A DNA stretch of 64,000 bases from Kofleriaceae bacterium (GTDB lineage: Bacteria > Myxococcota_A > Polyangia > Haliangiales > Haliangiaceae): NCBI GenBank assembly GCA_020633495.1, contig JACKDR010000004.1, forward strand, positions 301,350 to 365,349, read 5' to 3'. Numbering within the stretch: position 1 is the stretch's first letter; every line of letters begins with the position of its first letter. The translations under genes were made by a program, and so were the position numbers. The notes under the pieces are model-generated. The model made no database searches. It had not been told where the DNA came from and worked only from the letters and a program-made list of their open reading frames with translations. This document shows positions 22,250-30,616 of the stretch, in pieces.

Positions 22250-22990
22250 CTACGGCTGCCAGTGCACGACGCCGCCGGCCCGCCGGTAGGCGAGGTCGGT
22301 GTCGGCGTCGGTGACGTCGACGACGAGCGTGTAGTCGCCGGCGGGGACGGCGACGCCGTCGAGGTCGACGCCCTCGAAGTGGAGGTCGCGCGAGAACGGC
22401 ACGAACTCGCCGGGGATCGAGCGGGTGTCGAACGGGATCTCGTCGCCGTCGACCGTGACGTCGGGGTCGAGCGACGTGATCAGGCCGATGACCCGCTGGC
22501 TGACGGTGATGAAGTGGAAGTCGTAGACCAGGTCGGCGGCGGCCACCGTGACCTCGTCGCCGGGCGCCGGCGTCGTCCACACGATGCCGTGCACGGTCAG
22601 GTTGCGATGCGCGGTGTCGACCAGGACGCCGTCGACGGTGACCTGGACGATCACGTCGTAGACGTCGGGGACGACGAGCGCGCCGTCGACGTCGTGGCCG
22701 TCCCAGGCGACGCCGTCGGCGCCGGCGCCGATCGCGCGGTCGAGGATCGTGTAGGTGTGGGTGCCGGCGCCCACCGAGACCAGGTCGACGATCAGATCGG
22801 CGTGGTCGGCGCCGGTGAGGGTCCACGCCAGGTCGATCGTGCCGTCGGGGACGAGCTCGACGGTGGCGGCCGGCGCCTCGAGCGCGAAGTCGACGGTCGG
22901 GGCGTCGTCGCCGACGTCGTCGCCGCCGCACGTGGGCGCCGCGAGCAGCGGCGACGCGAGCGCGAGGAGCAGGACCGGGCGGTACGTCAT
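22250..22990 (-). CDS. Secreted Asp-rich protein with Ig/FlgD-like fold
   Basis: A 246-residue protein with a signal peptide (MTYRPVLLLALASPLLA) and an early Cys (AAPTCGG), though the lipobox is poor. The rest is beta-rich and Asp/Val-rich, with a DGVAWDGHDVDG segment like FlgD-type Ig-fold repeats. The start ATG 22990 overlaps the gluQ stop as ATGA, so it is translated with it. No known function; it is probably outer-surface or periplasmic. Confidence 0.65.
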   Translation of the reverse strand: MTYRPVLLLALASPLLAAPTCGGDDVGDDAPTVDFALEAPAATVELVPDGTIDLAWTLTGADHADLIVDLVSVGAGTHTYTILDRAIGAGADGVAWDGHDVDGALVVPDVYDVIVQVTVDGVLVDTAHRNLTVHGIVWTTPAPGDEVTVAAADLVYDFHFITVSQRVIGLITSLDPDVTVDGDEIPFDTRSIPGEFVPFSRDLHFEGVDLDGVAVPAGDYTLVVDVTDADTDLAYRRAGGVVHWQP

Positions 22991-23916
22991 GGCGAGATCT
23001 CCAGGTGATCGGTCCAGGTGGCGACGCGGTCGGCGCGGGTCACCCGATCCCAGGTGAAGCCGGCCACCAGATCGGCAGGACGACACGGTTCGACGCGGTC
23101 GATCAAGCCCGCGGCGTGCGCCAGGATGCCACAGAGCGCGGCGGCGTCGTGGCGGCCGCGCAGCGCCGCGGCGCCGACCGAGCCGTGCAGCTTGGCGTGC
23201 TTGCCGCCGCGCGGCTCGAGCAGCAGGAAGTGGTGGCGGTAGGTCGGGCGCGGCAGGCCGAGCAGGCGCTGCAGCAGCACCTGGGTCGCCGTCGACGGCG
23301 CGATGTCGCGGCCGCGGACGACGCGGTCGACGCCGCCGGCGCCGTCGTCGACGACGACCACCAGCTGGTAGGCGAGGACGCCGTCGCGGCGCTTGACCAC
23401 CGGATCGCCCATCTCGAGCGCCGGCGTCTGCGACAGGTCGAGGCCGCCCTCGTCGACGAGGTCGACGCGATCGTCGTCGAGCCGGACCCGCACCGCCTCG
23501 GACACGGCGCGCCAGCCCCCGGCCGGCAGCGGCCGATCGCGGCAGGTGTTGGGGTACGCCCAGCCGCCGTCGGGCGCGCGCCGCCCGCCGGCGCGATCGG
23601 CGCGGGTGCACGCGCACGGGTACAGCCGACCGGCCGCGGCGAGGGCGTCGAGCGCGGCCTCGTGGCCGGCGCGCAGCGTCGACTGATCGACGGTCTGGTC
23701 CCAGTCGAGCCCGAACCACGCGAGGTCGTCGATCATCCGGGTCGCGTGGTCGGCGCGGCACCGGGTGTGGTCGAGATCCTCGAGGCGCAGCACGATGCGG
23801 CCGCCGCGGTGGCGGACGTCGAGCCAGGCCAGCAGCGCGGCCAGCAGCGTGCCGGGGTGCGCCTCGCCGGTGGTCGACGGGGCGAACCGTCCACACGTCG
23901 CGTCGGCGGGGCGCAC
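22987..23916 (-). CDS. gluQ: Glutamyl-Q tRNA(Asp) synthetase
   Basis: GluQRS glutamylates queuosine in tRNA(Asp). It is a truncated GluRS homologue without an anticodon domain, and 309 residues fits. The nucleotide-binding signature GRFAPSTTGEAHPGTL is near residue 9, with HPGT in the HIGH position. A Cys cluster YPCACTRAD and YPNTCR fits the family zinc site. The KMSKS-equivalent reads KLHGS. Start GTG 23916. The downstream secreted-protein gene overlaps it by 4 bp. Confidence 0.88.
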   Translation of the reverse strand: MRPADATCGRFAPSTTGEAHPGTLLAALLAWLDVRHRGGRIVLRLEDLDHTRCRADHATRMIDDLAWFGLDWDQTVDQSTLRAGHEAALDALAAAGRLYPCACTRADRAGGRRAPDGGWAYPNTCRDRPLPAGGWRAVSEAVRVRLDDDRVDLVDEGGLDLSQTPALEMGDPVVKRRDGVLAYQLVVVVDDGAGGVDRVVRGRDIAPSTATQVLLQRLLGLPRPTYRHHFLLLEPRGGKHAKLHGSVGAAALRGRHDAAALCGILAHAAGLIDRVEPCRPADLVAGFTWDRVTRADRVATWTDHLEISP

Positions 23917-23947
23917 GTCGGCAGTATGGCGGATGCGCCGGCGGGCG

Positions 23948-25069
23948 TCACCAGCGCAGGCCGAGGGCGGCCCCGAGCGTGGCGGTGCTCACGTCGGCGG
24001 AGGACACCGCGGGGACCTCGGCGCGCAGGTGCAGCGCGACGCCGCGGTAGGCGAGCCCGACCGCGGCCAGCGCGCCGAGCTGGGCGCCGTCGCGCCGGGT
24101 CGGGCCCGCGATCCAGGCCGCGGCCGGGCCGGCGCCGACGGTCGTGACCAGGCGGCGGGTCAGCGCGTACGACAGCTGCGCGGCGACCGCGCCGTGGACC
24201 TGGACGACGCGACCGCCGTCGTCGGCGGCGCCGACCGCGCGCGGTGCCTCGAGCAGCGCGATCGCGGCCGACGGCGCCAGCCACAGCGCGGCGCGGCCGC
24301 GCCGCAGCGCGAACCCGACCTCGCCGTCGAGGAGGACCCCGAGCGCGGCGACGCCGTCGGCGCGACCGACCGCGACGCCGAGGCCGACCCGGTGGCGGCG
24401 GCCGGGGCCGCGGCGGGCCTCGTCGGTCCACGCGACGCGGCCGTCGAGCGCCTGCCGGTAGCGCTCGGGCAGCAGGCTGCCGAACGCGACGTCCTCGGGG
24501 CCGCCGGTGTGGACCTCGCCCGCGGCCTCGTCGGCGAAGTCGACGGTGGCGTCGCCGTCGCCGGCGGTGACCGCGGCGGCGGCCGGGACCTCGAGCAGCG
24601 CGACCGCGCGATCGCCGTCGCGGGCCCGCACGGTGGTGGCGGCGACCGGCGTGCCGTCGACCAGGACGGTGACGTCATGGGCGCCGGGCGCCAGCCAGAT
24701 CGAGCGCGGCGCCGTGAACGGCAGCTCGGGGGCGGCGTCGACGGTGATCGTCGCGCCCGGCGGCCGGCTGACGATCTCCACCGGCGAGAAGCCGCGGTCG
24801 GCGGCGGCGCGATCGAGGGCGCGCCCGAGGTCGGCGGCGCGCGCGGCGTCGACGGCGGCGCAGCCGGCGAGGAGGATCGAGGCCCGGGTCAGCGCGCCGT
24901 CGGTGACCGCCGACGCCGCGGCGTCGTCGCACGGCGCCGCCGCCGCGGTCGGCTCGTCGGCGGCGCGACCAGGCCCCGCCACCGCGGCCAGCGCGCCGGC
25001 CAGCACCGCCGCGATCACGGCCCGGCGGGGCCGGGCGGTGGGGACGGGCGGCGGCGCGACCGGGGGCAT
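23948..25069 (-). CDS. Secreted protein with PEGA-like domain and probable outer-membrane barrel
   Basis: A 373-residue protein with a signal peptide (AVIAAVLAGALAAVAG, about residues 17-32). A central PEGA-like segment (SRPPGATITVDAAPELPFTAP...LAPGAHDVTVLVDG, about 100-150) follows. The C-terminal 150 residues alternate in hydrophobicity and end in LGAALGLRW, as in outer-membrane beta-barrels. PEGA domains are common in myxobacterial surface proteins. The gene ends 31 bp upstream of gluQ on the same strand and may lead its operon. No enzymatic motif is visible. Confidence 0.68.
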   Translation of the reverse strand: MPPVAPPPVPTARPRRAVIAAVLAGALAAVAGPGRAADEPTAAAAPCDDAAASAVTDGALTRASILLAGCAAVDAARAADLGRALDRAAADRGFSPVEIVSRPPGATITVDAAPELPFTAPRSIWLAPGAHDVTVLVDGTPVAATTVRARDGDRAVALLEVPAAAAVTAGDGDATVDFADEAAGEVHTGGPEDVAFGSLLPERYRQALDGRVAWTDEARRGPGRRHRVGLGVAVGRADGVAALGVLLDGEVGFALRRGRAALWLAPSAAIALLEAPRAVGAADDGGRVVQVHGAVAAQLSYALTRRLVTTVGAGPAAAWIAGPTRRDGAQLGALAAVGLAYRGVALHLRAEVPAVSSADVSTATLGAALGLRW

Positions 25070-25123
25070 GTCGCGAGGATGACACGGGCTCGCGGCCGCG
25101 GTTGCCGGGCGTTACGCTGGGGC

Positions 25124-25817
25124 GTGCTCGAACCCGGCGGCGACGACGACCGGCGCGATCGCGACGCGGCGCTGCGACGCGAGGCGACCCGCCTGCTGTG
25201 GCGGTACGTGGTCGAGGTCGTCGAGGCCTTCGATCTGTGCCCGTGGGCGCGGCGCGCCCGCGAGCAGGGCGAGGTCCGGGTCGAGGTCGTGACCGCGACC
25301 GGCGGCGACGCCGCGCGCGACGCCTCGGTGGCCGCCGCGGTCGAGCGCATCGCGGGCGATCCCGACGCCGTGATGGGCATGGTGGTGCTGGCGCGCGACC
25401 CGGTGACGCCGCTGGCGCTGCGCCGGCTGCGCGACGCGGTGCTGACGACGTCGCTGGCCCGGGTCGTCGCGATCGCCGACTTCCACCCGGCGGCGGCGCA
25501 GGACCTGGGCACCGCGGCGCGCGCGGTGCCGTGGCTGCGACGATCGCCGGACCCGACGCTGCAGGTGGTGCGGCTGGCCGCGATGGCCAGCCTGCGGGGC
25601 GCCGCGGCGCCGGCGCGCGCGACCCAGGCGGCGATCCTGGCCGGCCACGCGCGCGCGCGCGCCGCGGCCGCCGACCTCGGAGCAGGTCGCCGAGCTCAAC
25701 CTCGCGACCGCGCGCGCCCACGCCGCGGCGGTCGAGGCCGCGGTCGCGGCGATCCACGCCGATCGCGACCGCGCCTACGCGGCGATCGACGCGGCCCTGG
25801 ATGCGGCGCCCCGGTGA
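25124..25817 (+). CDS. DUF1415 family protein, frame break near 25.67 kb
   Basis: Starting at GTG 25124, the protein has the DUF1415 features: an Arg-rich helix, FDLCPWA with the conserved Cys, a VVLARDP strand and FHPAAAQDLG. After the Ala-rich end (about 25660-25680) the same family sequence continues in another frame as EQVAELNLATARAH and ends at TGA 25815-25817. A run of alternating CG just before the break suggests loss of one CG pair, or a one-base gain. The intact protein would have about 230 residues. DUF1415 function is unknown. Confidence 0.75.
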
Positions 25818-25820
25818 CGC

Positions 25821-26606
25821 CTACGGCGTCGTGCCGGTGACGGTCAGGATCAGGTTGACCGTCGGGTAGCCGAGCGACGACAGCGTCACCGGCTGGGTGA
25901 TGTCGCAGCCGGTCGACGGCGCGCGGATGTAGCTGGGGCCGCTCTCGCCCGAGGCGTTGCTGCCCATGAAGAAGGTGTTGCTGGTGGCGGTGCCGTCGGG
26001 GACGAAGACCTCGGCGACCAGCGACAGGTTGGCGGCGACGGTCGCCGGGGTGGTCAGCGTCACCTGCTGGACCGCGAGGGCCGAGTCGGGGACGGCGACG
26101 TTCTGGCCCGACAGCAGCGTCAGCTGCGAGGTGCTGGTCAGCGCCGTGCCCGCCATCGAGTAGATGCGGACCTGGACGGTCTGGGTGGCGCCGGAGCCGC
26201 CGGTGGCCTGCTCGATCCCGAAGTCGACGCGGTTGGCGGTGAACGTCGTGGTGATGCCGGCCGACGACAGCGGGAACACGCGGTAGTAGCTGTTCTCCGT
26301 CGTGTAGCCGGTGGTGCTGTTCGAGCACGCGACCGAGTTCGCCGACGCCACGGTCATCGAGGTGTTCTGGCTGAGCGTCACCGTCTGCACCTGCGGCGGC
26401 GCGTCGATGGGCGGCGCCGCGTCGATCGTCCCCGGTGGCGCGTCGATCGTGCCCGGCGGCGCGTCGATCGTGGGGTTGGTCGACGAGTCGGGCTGGACGT
26501 CGTCGTCGCCGCCCCCCTGGTTCGCCGTCGCGCACGCCGCGATCAACGCGGTGCACGCGACCAGTCCGATCGTGCCGAACGCTCGGCCAGCCAGGGAAGC
26601 TCGCAT
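25821..26606 (-). CDS. Secreted lipoprotein with TIDAPPG repeats
   Basis: A 261-residue lipoprotein whose signal (ALIAAC) puts the lipidated Cys at about residue 25. It is followed by an Asp-rich spacer with three TIDAPPG-like repeats and a Ser/Thr-rich beta domain. The start ATG 26606 sits beside a TGTGCAC-GATG-GTGCACA inverted repeat, so a hairpin may cover the start. Function is unknown; its low-charge, Thr-rich make-up suggests a surface protein. It converges on DUF1415 with a 3-bp gap. Confidence 0.72.
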   Translation of the reverse strand: MRASLAGRAFGTIGLVACTALIAACATANQGGGDDDVQPDSSTNPTIDAPPGTIDAPPGTIDAAPPIDAPPQVQTVTLSQNTSMTVASANSVACSNSTTGYTTENSYYRVFPLSSAGITTTFTANRVDFGIEQATGGSGATQTVQVRIYSMAGTALTSTSQLTLLSGQNVAVPDSALAVQQVTLTTPATVAANLSLVAEVFVPDGTATSNTFFMGSNASGESGPSYIRAPSTGCDITQPVTLSSLGYPTVNLILTVTGTTP

Positions 26607-26623
26607 GTGCACGATGGTGCACA
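26606..26623. promoter_or_regulatory. Inverted repeat at the lipoprotein start
   Basis: TGTGCAC (26606-26612) and GTGCACA (26617-26623) form 7-bp perfect arms around GATG, directly before the minus-strand ATG 26606. It could be an operator or an RNA hairpin limiting initiation. A second dyad GACAACACCCGGGCGTTGTC (26639-26658) has one mismatch pair and lies further upstream. Confidence 0.45.
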
Positions 26624-26721
26624 ACTTCGCCACGTCCAGACAACACCCGGGCGTTGTCGAGGGCTGACAACAGGTCGCCTGATTCCCTACATGAAGCCCG
26701 TCCGGCACGCGCCGGGTGCAA

Positions 26722-26864
26722 CGATCCACGCCCTCTCGACGCCGCCCTCGCGGCGCCGCTCGGGCTCCGCTCGAGGTGAGCGAACCACGTCGACCAGGCG
26801 ACCTGACCCGGTTCGTCTTGCGGCAAACCTCCGACGGCCGTCGGTCGAGCGCTCGAGGTGAGCG
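26722..26864 (+). repeat. Dispersed repeat type alpha, copy 2
   Basis: About 143 bp nearly identical to 18511-18656 (differences include a 3-bp loss at the first hairpin). It lies in an otherwise gene-free gap of 613 bp. The rest of this gap (26865-27219) shows no gene or RNA that I recognise. Confidence 0.85.
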
Positions 26865-27219
26865 GGCCTGCAACTCACCCGATCGCGGTACGCAGCGGAC
26901 CCGCTCGCGCGTGCACCTCACCGCCGGCCTGTGCGCTCACCAACGCGCCGTGGCGCTCGCCCGACGTCACGCCGGCACGGGTGACGCGCGCGTGCGGGGG
27001 TCCTCCGCCGGCGAGTTCCGCAGCGGGCCCGCGCGAGCACGCGACCACGTCACCGCTCGCGCCAGCACCCCGCCCGCGCTCTCGTCACCGCGAGGACTGT
27101 CTGAGCCGGCGGAGGATCCCCCCACGCGCGCGGCAGGACCCGGGCCGGCGCGCTCGCGCTCTCCCCACCGCCACAGCTCCGGGCTCTCTCTGGGCTGTCT
27201 CTGCCCAGCCCCACCGCCG

Positions 27220-28080
27220 CTACGAGCGCTCGACCGCCGGCACCGCGTCGACCGCGAGCACGCCCAGGTCCTCCGCGCCGTGCCCGGCGTCGATCAGCGC
27301 GTCGGTCCGGGTCGCGATCGCGCGCAGCGCCGCCAACGGCGCGTCGCCGATGGCGTCGAGCATCAGGCCCATGTCCTTGCGCGCCATCGTGAGCTCGAAC
27401 GACGCCGCGAAGTCGCCGGCCGCCATCTTGCGCCCGCGGTTGTCGATCGCGCCACCGGGCCGCAGCCGCCCCATGACCGCCATCGCGTCGTCGGGCGTCA
27501 GCCCGAGGCCGCGCGACAGCTGGAAGACGTCGGCGAGGCCGGCGGCGATCGCGACCAGCATCGCGTTGCCCATCAGCTTGAAGCCGGCGGCGCGCCGCGG
27601 ATCGTCGCCGAGGTACCAGAGGTCGCCGGTCATCGCCGCCAGCGCGGCGTCGACCCGCTCGAAGATCGCCTGCGGCCCGACGCACAGCATGATGCCCTTG
27701 GCGTCGCGCGCCGCCGCCGGCGACATGAACACCGGCGCGTGCAGGAACGCGTGGCCGGCCGCGGCGAGGCGCGCCGCGCGGGCCGCGGCGCCGTCGGCCG
27801 ACGTCGTCGTGTGATCGATGATCACGGCGTCGGCGGGCACCGCCGGCAGCAGCGCGGCCAGCACGCTGTCGACCGCGTCGTCGTCGCGCAGGCACAGGTG
27901 GATCCGCTCGGCGTCCGCCACCGCGTCGGCGGGGCTGGCCGCGGCGCGGGCGCCGGCGGCGACCAGCGGCTCGGTGCGGCTCGCGGTCCGGTTCCAGACC
28001 GTGACGCCGCCGGTGGTGGTCAGCAGGTGATGAACGAAGCCGCTGCCGAGCAGGCCGGCCCCCAGGAAGGCGATGCGCAT
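27220..28080 (-). CDS. NAD(P)-dependent beta-hydroxyacid dehydrogenase family protein
   Basis: A 286-residue member of the 3-hydroxyisobutyrate/6-phosphogluconate dehydrogenase family. The N-terminal nucleotide motif is MRIAFLGAGLLGSG, with an acidic-free WNRT after the second strand, which suggests NADP. The catalytic Lys lies in GFKLMGNAM (about residue 171), and the usual HTTTSADGAAA segment is present. It may reduce succinic semialdehyde or glyoxylate as GLYR-type enzymes do. It is alone on its strand, 145 bp from the next gene. Confidence 0.85.
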   Translation of the reverse strand: MRIAFLGAGLLGSGFVHHLLTTTGGVTVWNRTASRTEPLVAAGARAAASPADAVADAERIHLCLRDDDAVDSVLAALLPAVPADAVIIDHTTTSADGAAARAARLAAAGHAFLHAPVFMSPAAARDAKGIMLCVGPQAIFERVDAALAAMTGDLWYLGDDPRRAAGFKLMGNAMLVAIAAGLADVFQLSRGLGLTPDDAMAVMGRLRPGGAIDNRGRKMAAGDFAASFELTMARKDMGLMLDAIGDAPLAALRAIATRTDALIDAGHGAEDLGVLAVDAVPAVERS

Positions 28081-28225
28081 GGCGCCGACCCTACCGCGCC
28101 TGCCCGGGCGGGGCTCGCCCTGCGTTCCCCGTCACGGAGCCGCGCCCCGCGCATCCGGAGCCCGGGAGCACGAAGCGCCGCGGCTCGGCAGAGCGCGCGG
28201 CGCGGGGTGGCGGAACCGGGGTCGA

Positions 28226-28993
28226 TCAGACCGCGACGCGGAAGGCGTCGACGCGGACGTCGAAGGCCGGGCGCGCGGCGAGGCGGCGGTTGGCCGCGAC
28301 CAGATCGTCGTAGGTGTCGATCTCGGTGGCGTACAGGGTGCCGATGTCGACGCCGTACAGGGTCGCGCCCTGCTCGATGATCTCCTGGAACGAGGCCTCG
28401 TAGTACTCGTTGACCAGGCCCTGCTCGTGGCAGCGGCGGTGCAGCGCCTCGAACAGGCGGCGCGAGGTGTCGGCCGAGAACAGCTCGATGCCGACCGACT
28501 CGCCCATGGCCGAGCGGACCGGGACGTGCTTGCCGATGGCGAGGACGCGGTCCTCGGCGTTGGCCGTGACCTTGACCTCCTCGAGGCCGATCTCGCCGAC
28601 CGAGCGGACCGCCAGGCAGTCGGGGCCGCGCTCGAGCAGCTCCTCGACGACGCGGTCGTCGAAGACGACGTCGCCGTCCAGCAGGATGAACGGGTGGCCG
28701 TCGACCTGCGGGCGCAGCAGCGACAGCGAGTAGGCGTTGTTGGTCGACCGGAAGTCAGGGTTGGTCACGAACTCGACGTCGAGCCCGGGGAACCAGTCCG
28801 CCACCGCGTCGCGCACCTGGTGCTCCAGGTAGCCGGTCCCGATCACGAACTGGTCGAACCCGAGCCGCAGCAGGCTCGTGATCGTCCGGCGCAGGATGGC
28901 GACGCCGCCCACGTTGAGCAGGGTCTTGGGACGGTCGTCGGTGTGGGGGCGGAGCCGCGTCGCACAGCCCGCGGCAAGGATGACTGCCTTCAT
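28226..28993 (-). CDS. Nucleotidyltransferase 1 (PntC/LicC-like cytidylyltransferase)
   Basis: A 255-residue GT-A-fold nucleotidyltransferase. ATG 28993 opens MKAVILAAGCATRLRP, the NTP-binding loop, followed by RPKTLL. The metal-binding LDGDVVFD is near residue 105, and the C-terminus has NEYYEASFQEII and EIDTYDDL. Relatives activate phosphocholine, aminoethylphosphonate or inositol phosphate with CTP. It is divergent from a CDP-alcohol phosphotransferase, across a 243-bp region rich in inverted repeats. It differs from the other two copies in this cluster enough to suggest different substrates or ancient duplication. The true substrate is not shown. Confidence 0.82.
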   Translation of the reverse strand: MKAVILAAGCATRLRPHTDDRPKTLLNVGGVAILRRTITSLLRLGFDQFVIGTGYLEHQVRDAVADWFPGLDVEFVTNPDFRSTNNAYSLSLLRPQVDGHPFILLDGDVVFDDRVVEELLERGPDCLAVRSVGEIGLEEVKVTANAEDRVLAIGKHVPVRSAMGESVGIELFSADTSRRLFEALHRRCHEQGLVNEYYEASFQEIIEQGATLYGVDIGTLYATEIDTYDDLVAANRRLAARPAFDVRVDAFRVAV

Positions 28994-29000
28994 GTCAGGC

Positions 29001-29124
29001 CGCCGGCTTTGCAACCGGCGTGCTTACCTGGATCCAGGTACTTACGCGCCACCCGGTGTCGAACATTCGACAATCAGGCGACGGGACCGTGCGATCTGAC
29101 AGATCCACGTGCGCGGATTCGACA
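29001..29124. promoter_or_regulatory. Divergent promoter region with stacked inverted repeats
   Basis: Between nucleotidyltransferase 1 and the first phosphotransferase are three dyads in 72 bp: CGCCGG...CCGGCG (29001-29020), a perfect 16-bp palindrome TACCTGGATCCAGGTA (29025-29040), and TGTCGAACATTCGACA (29057-29072, 7-bp arms, 2-bp gap). A single TTCGACA half-site follows at 29118-29124. These are likely operators for a shared regulator. A relative of the last dyad with 13 of 16 matches lies at 34417-34432. Confidence 0.55.
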
Positions 29125-29236
29125 CCTCCCACCCGTTCAGGATCGTCACCGTCCCGATCTTGCGACCGCGGCCACGGTGGTATCAACCTTGCCCTCTGTC
29201 ACCGACGCCGGCTCGGCCCGGCCTCGCGCCCGCGCG

Positions 29237-30598
29237 ATGCAACACCGCGACGTCCTCTCCGCCATCGTCCTCGCCGACGGCCCCCACGCCGGGCTGCGGG
29301 TGGCCGGGCTGTCGCTGGGCGAGCGTGGCCGCCGGGTCGCCGGGCGCGCCGGGGCCGAGCGCGTGCTGGTCGTCACCACCGCCGCGGACCGCGCCGCGAT
29401 CCCGGCGTGGCACCAGGCGGGCGGCCGGCTCCTGGTCATCCGCGCCGCCGACCAGCTGACCCACACGCCGCTGGTCGCCGACCTGGTCGCGGCCATCGCC
29501 GCGCCGCCCGCCGCCGCGACCTCGAGCGGCGCCGCGCCCCAGGCGGTCGCCGTCGCGCCGGCAGCGCCGCCGAAGGACCCGGCGATCGCCGCGCGCGTCG
29601 CCGGCGACCTCGCGCCTGGCGCCTACGCCAGCGCCCTCGCCGCCCGCAGCGCCGCCGCCGACGCCCTCGCCGCCGCGCTCGCCGCGGGCGACGACGATCG
29701 CGAGCTGGCCGCCGCCTGGCTCGGCGACGCCGCCGCGCCCGCCGCCGCGATCCCCCACGGCGCGATCGCGCGCTACCCGGTGACCGATCGCGCCAGCGCC
29801 CGCGCCGCCGAGCGCCTGCTGTTCCGCATCATCCACAAGCCGCAGGACAACGCGATCACGCGCTACCTGTTCCGCCCGGTGTCGCACGCGATGACCCGCG
29901 TCGTCGTCCACACGCCGATCACGCCGAACCAGGTCTCGCTGACCGTCGCGGTCATGTGCGCGATCGGCCTGTGGCTCACCGCGCGCGGCCCGATGTCGTC
30001 GGCGATCGCCGGCACCGCGGTCATGCTCGCCGCGTCGTACGTCGACTGCGTCGACGGCGAGGTCGCCCGGCTCAAGCTGCTGTCGTCGAAGTTCGGCGCC
30101 TGGCTCGACACCGTCGTCGACGAGCTGTCGTCGGTCGGCCAGGTCATCGCGTTCGGCATCCACTGCCACCGCTGGTTCGGGCCGCGCTACTTCGGCGAGC
30201 TCGGCTTCGATCCGTGGCTGGCCGCCACCGCGATCGCGGTGGTCGCGTTCCTGATCTCGATCTACTGCGTCTACTACAACATCATCGTCGTCGTCGGCTC
30301 GGCCAACAGCCAGGACTACGTCGGCCGCTTCGAGATCGTCGACGGCAAGCTGCGCCCGGCGATCCAGGCCAGCCGCGTCGACGAGCTGTGGCTGCCGTTC
30401 CGGCTCGCCGCGATCGTCGGCCCCAACATCATCCGCCGCGACTTCATCTCGTGGGCGGCGCTGGTGCTGGTGATCCTGCACCTGACCCACGTCGCGTTCG
30501 GCACGCTGGTGCTGGGCGGCCTGGTCACGGCGCCGATCGTCACCGTCGACCACATCCGGCTGCTGCGGCTGCGGCGCCGGGCCGCCCGCGCCGCCTGA
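29237..30598 (+). CDS. CDP-alcohol phosphotransferase 1 with N-terminal nucleotidyltransferase-like domain
   Basis: A 453-residue membrane enzyme. Residues about 1-75 form a Rossmann-like domain (GLSLGERGRRVAGRAGAERVLVV). A variable Ala-rich linker follows, then the conserved join HKPQDNAITRYLFRPVS. The CDP-alcohol phosphotransferase motif is DGEVAR-x8-G-x3-D-x3-D (within VDCVDGEVARL...FGAWLDTVVDE), followed by about five hydrophobic helices. Enzymes with this fusion transfer a phospho-alcohol from CDP to an acceptor, as in archaeal di-inositol-phosphate synthesis. ATG 29237 was chosen; a TTG near 29189 is possible. It converges on the next gene with an 18-bp gap. Confidence 0.8.
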   Translation: MQHRDVLSAIVLADGPHAGLRVAGLSLGERGRRVAGRAGAERVLVVTTAADRAAIPAWHQAGGRLLVIRAADQLTHTPLVADLVAAIAAPPAAATSSGAAPQAVAVAPAAPPKDPAIAARVAGDLAPGAYASALAARSAAADALAAALAAGDDDRELAAAWLGDAAAPAAAIPHGAIARYPVTDRASARAAERLLFRIIHKPQDNAITRYLFRPVSHAMTRVVVHTPITPNQVSLTVAVMCAIGLWLTARGPMSSAIAGTAVMLAASYVDCVDGEVARLKLLSSKFGAWLDTVVDELSSVGQVIAFGIHCHRWFGPRYFGELGFDPWLAATAIAVVAFLISIYCVYYNIIVVVGSANSQDYVGRFEIVDGKLRPAIQASRVDELWLPFRLAAIVGPNIIRRDFISWAALVLVILHLTHVAFGTLVLGGLVTAPIVTVDHIRLLRLRRRAARAA

Positions 30599-30616
30599 GC
30601 CGCGCCGCGCCGCGGC

